This document shows, piece after piece, positions 13,491-19,575 of a stretch of 19,575 nt of DNA. Each line of letters begins with the position of its first letter. The stretch's first letter is position 1. Made by a program: the position numbers and the translations under genes. This DNA comes from CAZGKW01 sp964526295 (GTDB lineage Bacteria; Planctomycetota; Phycisphaerae; FEN-1346): positions 1 to 19,575 of the forward strand of contig CAZGKW010000065.1 of NCBI GenBank assembly GCA_964526295.1. The letters run 5' to 3'. The notes under the pieces were generated by a model. That model saw only the letters and a list, made by a program, of their open reading frames with translations, had not been told where the DNA came from and made no database searches.

Positions 13491-16235
13491 TCACTTGCGG
13501 AGCACCTGTTCCAGCGCCGCCGCATCGCCGCGGGCGCTCAGGTACACCAGGTACGGTCCCAGCGGCTCGCCCGAGGCGACCGGGTTACCGAACAGGTCTA
13601 TCGCCTCGGTCCCCTGGGCCTCGGGCACGCGCCACGGGGCATGGCCCGGCATCGGCGAGACGACCGCCACGGCACGCCCGTCTCCCTGGAAGAGGTACGC
13701 CGTCACCCCCTGGTCGCACGGCACCTGCCGCACGAACCGCGTGTTCTCCAGCAGCCAGGCGGTCGTCGAATGGGCTGCCGCACAGGGGTGCAGATACCCG
13801 TCCGGCATGACGAGCGCGGCGAACTCGCGCGACCCGAAGTAGGCGTGGCAGTGCATCGAGTAGAGGAAAATCTTTTCCACGCCCTGCGCGAGCAGGCCCA
13901 CCAGGTATCGGCTGAGCCGGTCGCCCGTCTCGAACGCATCGTCGGTGTCGGCCTCGGGCACCGTGTGGTGGTAGAACCCTTCGTTCAGCATGCGGGGCGT
14001 CGGGCTGCCTTCGGTCATCCAGACCGGCTTGGTGAGCGACCCTGCCTCTTCGACGATCGGGTCCGTCGCCCAGTGGAACCCCCGGGCCATCTCGTCGGCG
14101 GGATGGCGAGCCCCGGTGTAGGCGTGGTAGGCGACGACGTCGCAGTGCTCCAGGCCGCCCGCCGCCACGACGCCGCGCGTCCATTCCCGGCCGCTGACCA
14201 CGTGGCTCGCCGGGCCGTGGGTTGTGGTGTTGACGCCGAGGACGGTCGCGTCCGGGTCGACCTCCTTGACGGCTTCGTAGGCGGTCGCCATGAGCCGGGC
14301 GAAGTCGGCCTGGGGGTGCTCGCTGGTGACGTACTTCCGGGCGGTCTGCTTCGCCTCGTCGTAGCCGACGGCCCACCAGGCGTGGACCCACGGCTCGTTC
14401 CAGACATCCCACGTGTCGATGACGCCGCGGTACCGGCGGGCGACCGTGCGGCAGTAGCGGGCGAAGTCCCCCATCCGCTTCGGCTGATAGTAGCGGTCGA
14501 AGTAGGAGTTGTGCGGCTGCTCGAAGTGCGAGGCCCACGTCGGGGCGGTCGTCAGGAGGCCCAGCACCTTCATCCTGTGGCGGCGGTAGCGGTGAAGCTC
14601 GGCGTCGCGGAACTGCCACTGGCCGGGCTCCGGCTCCAGGTGGTACCAGCCGATGTAGCGGGTGCCGGCGTCGTGCAGCCGCGTCCAGTTGATGCCGACG
14701 GCCTTCGCCATCAGGATGTGCCGCGTCGTCGACAGCGTGTGCGTCCCGAACGGCGACGCGGGTGCGTCGCGGTCCCAGTGCCGCGGCCGGCGGAGGCGAA
14801 GGACGACCACCTCGTTCGGCGGGCTGAGCGTCTCGCCCGATCCGTCCTCGACCCATGCCTCGATCCGGAAGACCCCGTACGGCGTCCGCGGCAGGCAGTC
14901 GTACCGCCACGTCCCTTCGGTCAGGAACTCCTCGCCCAGGCGCCGGTCGGGCAGGGCGGCTTCCGTGCCGTAGGGCGTGACGACCTTCCCTCGGAGGACG
15001 GCCTCGGGGGCCTTGCCCGTGACGGCATAGCGGACGAGGGCCGGTTCATCGTCAAAGTGGACGCGGAGCCGCGCGGCCCGGGCCTTCTCCCGCTCCGGCT
15101 CGACCGTGGCGAGGGCCACCTCGCAGACGGCTCGCGTGGCGTACGGCCGGGGTCCATCGCCCGGCGCCACTTGGAGGGCGTCGATCCACAGGTCGCCGGC
15201 CGCCTCGATCCGAAAGGCCCCGAATCGCATCAGGGGGCGAGGCTCGAGCGCCACGGCAACCCGCTCCCACGCATCGCCGCTGACGGCGAAGTCCGTCGCG
15301 CCCGAGCGGTCGCCGCCCAGGACGTGAAGCCGTCCCGTCGCCCGGCCGCGGACGTACAGGCTGGCGGTGTGCGTCTCCCAGGGCCGGCGGACGGCGAACG
15401 GGGCGGCGTTCAGCAGCGTTTCCTCCTCCGAGGCGATCCGCAGCGCCGGCGAGCCGCTCGGCCCGATCACCGCCGGGTCGGCCCCGATCCGCACTTCGTC
15501 GCCGTCGGAGTCGTCGCGACGCAGCATCCAGCCGCTCTGGAGTCCCAGAGGCATCCGGGAGTTGCGGAGCAGGTTCGGCAAGGGCTCGGCGGGGGCCCGG
15601 CGCTTGAGGTCGGCCATCAGGCCGTCGCGGGTCATCCGCCCGAGCCGCACGCGGGCCAGGTCCAAGTGCCCGACGCCCTCCTGGACGATCCAGAGGCCGA
15701 TCGGTCCCTCGACGGGCGTCGGCTGGAACGTGAAGGCGTAGTCCTGCCATACGGGATCCAGCGGGAGGCGCTTCTGCCAGGCGAATCCGTAAGGAGCGCC
15801 CCGCCGGCGCACCCCGACCACGATGGACCGGCCTTGCGGCCCGCGGGCGGTCAGACTCAGCCGCAGATACGGCCCGTCGCCGAGGGCGGGCAGGTCGTGG
15901 CGGAGCTGGGCCCTTCCGCTCTCTTGGCGGGTGACCTCGATGCGAAGGAAGCCCTCGCCCGCCTCGGCCATCGGCCGGTACCGGACCCACACCTTCGCCC
16001 AGCCGGAATCGTCGGCCCAGCCGGGCGCCAGCTTTCCCTCGACGCGCTCGTCCGTCGGAAGGTCGCGCACCGCCTCGCCCGCCCCCGCGAAGTCCGTGTC
16101 GATGAGGGTGACGGATTCGGCGCCGGGCCCGGCCCGCGCCTCGACCGGCAGGACCGCTATGGCCACGGCTGCCGACACGGCGACCAGCGACCTCAAGACT
16201 CGGGGCAGTCGCGGGCCGGCGGGGTCGAGGCCCAT
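13491..16235 (-). CDS. Secreted clan-A (TIM-barrel) glycoside hydrolase with N-terminal sandwich modules
   Basis: A 914-residue exported enzyme. A signal peptide (about 10-36, ending PVEARAG) is followed by two sandwich modules at about 45-210 and 230-370 that resemble carbohydrate-binding domains, and an Ig-like stretch to about 500. The catalytic barrel runs from about 510 to 830. WDVWNEPW places the acid/base at E614, and KPVWMTEGSPTP places the nucleophile at E742; two glutamates on strands 4 and 7 are the hallmark of GH clan A (GH5, GH39, GH42 and relatives). A C-terminal beta domain closes it. The exact GH family and substrate cannot be fixed by eye; GH39-like or an unclassified family seems likeliest. 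The ATG at 16235 has AAGGAG six bases before it. It lies 106 bases after the next secreted-protein gene on the same strand. Confidence 0.85.
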   Translation of the reverse strand: MGLDPAGPRLPRVLRSLVAVSAAVAIAVLPVEARAGPGAESVTLIDTDFAGAGEAVRDLPTDERVEGKLAPGWADDSGWAKVWVRYRPMAEAGEGFLRIEVTRQESGRAQLRHDLPALGDGPYLRLSLTARGPQGRSIVVGVRRRGAPYGFAWQKRLPLDPVWQDYAFTFQPTPVEGPIGLWIVQEGVGHLDLARVRLGRMTRDGLMADLKRRAPAEPLPNLLRNSRMPLGLQSGWMLRRDDSDGDEVRIGADPAVIGPSGSPALRIASEEETLLNAAPFAVRRPWETHTASLYVRGRATGRLHVLGGDRSGATDFAVSGDAWERVAVALEPRPLMRFGAFRIEAAGDLWIDALQVAPGDGPRPYATRAVCEVALATVEPEREKARAARLRVHFDDEPALVRYAVTGKAPEAVLRGKVVTPYGTEAALPDRRLGEEFLTEGTWRYDCLPRTPYGVFRIEAWVEDGSGETLSPPNEVVVLRLRRPRHWDRDAPASPFGTHTLSTTRHILMAKAVGINWTRLHDAGTRYIGWYHLEPEPGQWQFRDAELHRYRRHRMKVLGLLTTAPTWASHFEQPHNSYFDRYYQPKRMGDFARYCRTVARRYRGVIDTWDVWNEPWVHAWWAVGYDEAKQTARKYVTSEHPQADFARLMATAYEAVKEVDPDATVLGVNTTTHGPASHVVSGREWTRGVVAAGGLEHCDVVAYHAYTGARHPADEMARGFHWATDPIVEEAGSLTKPVWMTEGSPTPRMLNEGFYHHTVPEADTDDAFETGDRLSRYLVGLLAQGVEKIFLYSMHCHAYFGSREFAALVMPDGYLHPCAAAHSTTAWLLENTRFVRQVPCDQGVTAYLFQGDGRAVAVVSPMPGHAPWRVPEAQGTEAIDLFGNPVASGEPLGPYLVYLSARGDAAALEQVLRK

Positions 16236-16313
16236 AAGCCGCTCCTTGCGATGCTCAGGGAGAGGGAATCGTCTCCCGGTTCGGGCGGGACCGCAGACCG
16301 CTCTCGGCCGCCG

Positions 16314-16333
16314 GGCCCCCACGCCGGGGGGCC
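16314..16333 (-). terminator. Stem-loop after the 348-residue exported protein gene
   Basis: GGCCCCC (16314-16320), a six-base loop and GGGGGCC (16327-16333) form a perfect 7-bp G/C stem starting eight bases past the stop at 16342. No U-tract follows on the minus strand. It may limit read-through into the glycosidase gene. Confidence 0.35.
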
Positions 16334-16341
16334 GACCGGCT

Positions 16342-17388
16342 TCATTCGGCGCCGGCGGCGTCGAAGTGCTCCTTGACCCAGGCGTCGCGCTTCGGCCGCA
16401 GGGCGGCGTCCTTCTCGTCGTTCAGGGAGTACGCCAGCCCGTTCGGCAGGACCACCTGCTCGGTCTCCAGGGTCTCGGTGTTGGCTTCGACGAACTCCGC
16501 GAGGGCGGCCCGGTAGGCCCGGTCCTCGGCGATGGTCCAGTGGTCGCCGCGCCCGATGGCGAACTTGTAGTGCCGGCCCAACCGCTTCTCGGCGTCCTCG
16601 GCGGGGAGCGACCGGGGCAGCTTCAGGCTGGGGTACCGCGAGGGGTCGGCCAGGACCTCGGCCATCAGCATGGCCCCGACGGCCCGCCGGCAGCCCGACG
16701 TCTCACCCTTGCCGTACTTGTCCAGGAACGCCGCGAAGTAGATGTGCAGGGCGTACCGCCGGCCGGGCGGGCCCGCATAGTATAGCGACGTCACGTTGCC
16801 GCGGAACGATGCGAGACGGGCGAGCCGCAGCCGGACCGCCTCGTCCTTGCTGGCGAGCAGGTCCATCGGGGCAGCGGCATGGACCTGCACGGACCCCAGC
16901 AGTGCCCATACGCTTATGTTCGCCCGGTCGCCTTCGAGGAACCCGTACTCGCCCTTCTCGCGGCTGTCGATCTTCGACGGGTCCCAGTTGACCTTGGGGA
17001 ACCGCCGGCCGCTGTAGAACTGCATGCTGAAGCCTTGGTTCGCTTCCGGATCGAAGGTGACGTCGAGCGGCTTGCCCCAGAGGAGTTGGCGGATACGGGT
17101 CTTGCGGCCGGCCTTGCACGCGGCCCACCAGCCGGGCCGGCACTCGGCCAGGGCCCGGGCGATGTAGGCGACGTCCTCCCGCTGGTCGCGCGTCAGCGAG
17201 CTCGACGACCGCTTGGCCTCGGCCAGCGCCTGGCCAAGGACGTCCCAGCTCCCGTCCATGTAGGCCCAGGTGAGGCGGTCGTAGAGCCCTTCCGGCGGGT
17301 CGGCAGCGGCCGCTCTCGGTGCGGCCGGTCCCATCAGGACGGCCAGACAGAGCGCCGCTCGGGCGAGGCTTGTTCGACAGCGTCTCAT
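16342..17388 (-). CDS. Exported protein of unknown family
   Basis: A 348-residue protein that I do not recognise. A clear signal peptide (MRRCRTSLARAALCLAVLMG, cleavage after about residue 29 at AAAAD) is followed by a mixed alpha/beta body rich in Trp, Tyr and Arg (GLYDRLTWAYMDGSWDVLGQ; RQLLWGKPLDVTFDPEANQG; MQFYSGRRFPKVNWDP). Two cysteines near residues 83 and 91 (ECRPGWWAACKAG) could pair. The C-terminal third is helical and charged. No membrane anchor or catalytic motif is evident. The ATG at 17388 has AAGGAG six bases upstream and its own promoter-like pair at 17430-17458. The run of secreted-protein genes on this strand suggests a shared extracellular process, but that is inference. Confidence 0.72.
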   Translation of the reverse strand: MRRCRTSLARAALCLAVLMGPAAPRAAAADPPEGLYDRLTWAYMDGSWDVLGQALAEAKRSSSSLTRDQREDVAYIARALAECRPGWWAACKAGRKTRIRQLLWGKPLDVTFDPEANQGFSMQFYSGRRFPKVNWDPSKIDSREKGEYGFLEGDRANISVWALLGSVQVHAAAPMDLLASKDEAVRLRLARLASFRGNVTSLYYAGPPGRRYALHIYFAAFLDKYGKGETSGCRRAVGAMLMAEVLADPSRYPSLKLPRSLPAEDAEKRLGRHYKFAIGRGDHWTIAEDRAYRAALAEFVEANTETLETEQVVLPNGLAYSLNDEKDAALRPKRDAWVKEHFDAAGAE

Positions 17389-17429
17389 CGGCGGCTCCTT
17401 CTCGTCGCACCACCCCCGGCGCACGAACC

Positions 17430-17458
17430 ATTTTACGGGGGTCCCCGGCGAGCGCCAA
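17430..17458 (-). promoter_or_regulatory. Candidate promoter of the 348-residue exported protein gene
   Basis: On the minus strand TTGGCG (17453-17458), a 17-bp spacer and TAAAAT (17430-17435) precede the ATG at 17388 by about 42 bases. The -10 is the same TAAAAT as at 12730 and the spacing is ideal. Confidence 0.5.
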
Positions 17459-17495
17459 GGGCGGCGCCGGAGCGATGCATCGGAGACGTGAGGCG

Positions 17496-19575
17496 TCAGG
17501 ACGGCGGCGGGCCGTCTCCGCCGGGTTCGCTGCCTCCGACGATGTGGGCCGGCGGCTGGACGTGCAGCAGGAACGAGAACCACCCGTGGGCCGGGCCGTT
17601 CTCCACCCGATAGAGGATCCGGTTCAGGCCCTGCTTGAACCGCACCTTCCGATACGCCTCGTTGATCCGCCAGGCCTTGGCCCGGACCGTCTTCCAGATC
17701 AGGAGGCCGTTCAGGTACAGCCGCGACCCGTCGTCGCTGCCGAGGGCCACCCACATGTCGCGCGGCTCGTCGAACCACAGCTCCGTGTAGGCGTACCAGA
17801 TCGAGTACGACCCCACGAACCGCACCACGGGCACGCCCGTCTTGACGAACTCCCACCGGACCGGCTGGCCGTCCTTGCCCTCGTAGACGGCGTCGAGGTC
17901 GACGACCGACTCCGGGGGAAACTTCCGCTCGATGTACCGCCGGTCCGGGTTCGGGAACGGGCCGATCAGGTACCAACTGTCGACGTACATCCACTGGGCG
18001 CCGGGGAGGCCCCGCTGGACCCGCCGGCCGGGGATCGCCTCGAACATCGTCTTGTCGTCGGCGTACTCGCCTGGATGGATCTGGGGCCGGCGGCCGCGGC
18101 CGCGGCCGGTCCCTTCGTCGCCGTAGGGGTTGAGGCGGACGGTGTAGCCCCCGCCGCTCGGGGCGCCGGTGCCGGGCCGGCCGGGCGAGAAGGGGGCGTA
18201 CTTGAACCCCCCGGGCTGGCTGGAGGCCCCTCCGCCGGGCGGGCCGCCCGGTTCGCCGCCGGCGTAGGCCTCGCCCATCAGGCCCGTCAGGTCCTTGGCC
18301 TGGGCGTCGTCGCTGTCGACGGCCTCGCCTTCGAGGGCCCGGGCCGCGTCGACGCCGGCCTGGACGAGGCTCACCGAGCCGCCTTCCTCGCCGCTCGTGC
18401 CGCCGGCCCCGGCGAGGAGCTCCCGGGCCCGGTCGACCATGGCCTCGACTTCCTCGATGGCCTTTCGCATCTCGTCGCGGTAGCCCTCCAGGTCGTCGAT
18501 GGTGTTGGAGGGCTTGGAGAGCTTGCCGGTATCGACGCCACCCCGGTCGGCGTCGGGCGTGTCGATGGAGCTCTTGGCGGTGCTCTTCGGCACGCCGCGG
18601 ATCATGGCCAGCTCGGCCGCCCGGGCATCGACGTACCGCTCGGCGATGCTTTCCTCGACGGACCGGGCAGTCTCGTAGAGGTCGGCGGCGGACTGGTTCC
18701 ACAGGTCGGGGTCCCAGGGCCGTGCCGAATCGCCCCCATCGGAGTCATCGCCGTCGCCGGCTTTCGCTTCGGCGTCCTCGGGCCGGCTGCGTTGGCGGAG
18801 CCCTCGGAGGGCCTCATAGGCGGCGGCCTGGTCCCGTCGGGCCCTGGCCTGGGCCTCGATGGCGGCCCGGACGGCGTCGGCGAGCTTGCCGTCGCGTATC
18901 GCCTTGACCGCGGCCCACCGCCAGGAGAGGTTCTCCCAGGCCTTCCGGGCGCCCTGGCGGGCGTTCTCGCCGCTTCGGATGAGGCCGCGGACGTGCCGCT
19001 CGGCCTGGTCGAGTTTCTTCACCAGGGAGTCGGCGCGGCGGCGGGCGGCCCGCGCTTCGTTGGCGTCTCGCTTGGAGTTCGATTCGGCGGCGAGGGCCTC
19101 TTTCTCGTCGGCCTCCTTGCGGGCGGCGGCCAGCTCGGCCTCGAGGCGGGCGACTTCCTGTTTCGCCCCGGGGAGGGCGGCCTCGCACTCGGCGGCCCGC
19201 CGGAGGTTCCGCTCCCAGCCGCCCCGCATCCGCTCCAGCTCCCACGCCCGGTGGCCCATCTCGCCCAAGAGCCGGGCCACCTCGGACTGGGCCTGGTTGG
19301 CCGCCTTCTGGGAGGCCCGGGCCGCTTCCTGGAGGGCCAGGACCTCGGCGGCCTGGTCGGGGACGAACCCGAGGCGCGTCTCGGCCGCGTGCTGGCGCTC
19401 GTCCGTCGCGGTCTGGTCGGCCATGACGTCGGCGGTCTTCGTGCGGACCCCTTCGCTCGTCTCGCCGAAAGGCAGCTCGTCGGCGAGGAGGACCGACCCG
19501 CCAAAGAGGACGAGCATCACCGCGGCCAGTGGCACATGAACGTGGTGCTCCAGGACGAGGCGAGCGGCGCGGCCA
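17496..19575 (-). CDS. Membrane-anchored coiled-coil protein with C-terminal sandwich module, 5' end outside the window
   Basis: The frame is open through the right edge, so the true start lies beyond 19575. A GTG at 19535 is in frame, but upstream codons still read sensibly (RAARLVLEHHVHVPLA), and the hydrophobic stretch PLAAVMLVLFGGSVLLA is best read as a transmembrane anchor following that segment. A long Ala/Glu/Arg-rich coiled coil follows for about 200 residues, then a second helical part (YRDEMRKAIEEVEAMVDRA), a Gly/Pro-rich low-complexity linker, and a C-terminal beta module. The latter begins WYLIGPFPNPDRRYIERKFP and continues with WVALGSDDGSRLYLNGLLIW and GLNRILYRVENG, a pattern I know from secreted planctomycete proteins and related to PA14-like sandwiches. 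It probably holds the sugar- or protein-binding part outside the cell; the role is unknown. Confidence 0.78.
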   Translation of the reverse strand, partial: GRAARLVLEHHVHVPLAAVMLVLFGGSVLLADELPFGETSEGVRTKTADVMADQTATDERQHAAETRLGFVPDQAAEVLALQEAARASQKAANQAQSEVARLLGEMGHRAWELERMRGGWERNLRRAAECEAALPGAKQEVARLEAELAAARKEADEKEALAAESNSKRDANEARAARRRADSLVKKLDQAERHVRGLIRSGENARQGARKAWENLSWRWAAVKAIRDGKLADAVRAAIEAQARARRDQAAAYEALRGLRQRSRPEDAEAKAGDGDDSDGGDSARPWDPDLWNQSAADLYETARSVEESIAERYVDARAAELAMIRGVPKSTAKSSIDTPDADRGGVDTGKLSKPSNTIDDLEGYRDEMRKAIEEVEAMVDRARELLAGAGGTSGEEGGSVSLVQAGVDAARALEGEAVDSDDAQAKDLTGLMGEAYAGGEPGGPPGGGASSQPGGFKYAPFSPGRPGTGAPSGGGYTVRLNPYGDEGTGRGRGRRPQIHPGEYADDKTMFEAIPGRRVQRGLPGAQWMYVDSWYLIGPFPNPDRRYIERKFPPESVVDLDAVYEGKDGQPVRWEFVKTGVPVVRFVGSYSIWYAYTELWFDEPRDMWVALGSDDGSRLYLNGLLIWKTVRAKAWRINEAYRKVRFKQGLNRILYRVENGPAHGWFSFLLHVQPPAHIVGGSEPGGDGPPPS

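Noticed and set aside
13641..16376. Long open plus-strand frame opposite the glycosidase
   Set aside because: Antisense of a gene with a clear signal peptide, catalytic glutamates and ribosome site; the plus frame has no recognisable domain or start signal.
17473..17482. Palindrome CGATGCATCG between two secreted-protein genes
   Set aside because: Ten bases, no partner copy and no link to a known site; chance is a sufficient explanation.

Overview
The window is very GC-rich (strong G/C preference at third codon positions) and comes from a Gram-negative-type bacterium. An ADP-heptose LPS heptosyltransferase, a PEP-CTERM-sorted protein, two lipoprotein thiol-redox enzymes and several large secreted proteins of a style common in environmental Planctomycetes (an LPxx-free 'IGPFPNPD...' sandwich module, secreted CBM-like and clan-A glycosidase proteins) point to the Planctomycetota/PVC group. 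That placement is an inference from gene content, not from a marker gene. No rRNA, tRNA, CRISPR array or intact transposase was seen.

Layout. Positions 1-122 carry a small AAAAAGGGGACA repeat cluster plus a diverged inverted copy that forms the 3' end of the first gene. Positions 92-3051 (minus) hold a GT9 heptosyltransferase and, upstream of it, a GNAT-GNAT-like-cNMP fusion protein. Positions 3118-3936 (minus) hold a mazEF toxin-antitoxin operon with its own promoter and a likely operator, possibly followed by a translationally coupled 63-codon frame. Positions 3937-4513 are a degraded patch: a truncated remnant of a DUF1599-type (nucleotide-modification-associated) phage-like gene on the plus strand abuts a possible decayed frame on the minus strand. 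Positions 4514-6468 (minus) hold a sigma-70 region-2-only small protein, a lipoprotein Bcp-type peroxiredoxin and a lipoprotein thioredoxin.

Positions 6815-9895 (plus) hold a two-component pair: a membrane histidine kinase and an NtrC-type sigma-54 activator, with a good sigma-70-like promoter in front. They converge on a PEP-CTERM protein (minus, 9964-10941). Next come a secreted protein with a CBM-like sandwich (minus, 11201-12601) and a divergent exported ankyrin protein (plus, 12898-13437). The last third (13491 to the right edge, minus) is a run of secreted proteins: a 914-residue clan-A glycoside hydrolase with N-terminal beta-sandwich modules, a 348-residue exported protein of unknown family, and a coiled-coil membrane-anchored protein that runs off the right edge.

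How the parts may work together. The sigma-like protein, peroxiredoxin and thioredoxin look like one stress-related block acting outside the cytoplasmic membrane. The kinase/NtrC pair has no obvious target in the window. The secreted block from about 10 kb onward looks like polysaccharide handling or cell-surface material, but no substrate can be named from sequence alone. I do not see a clearly new multi-gene system. The most unusual single genes are the GNAT-GNAT-cNMP protein and the region-2-only sigma-like protein.
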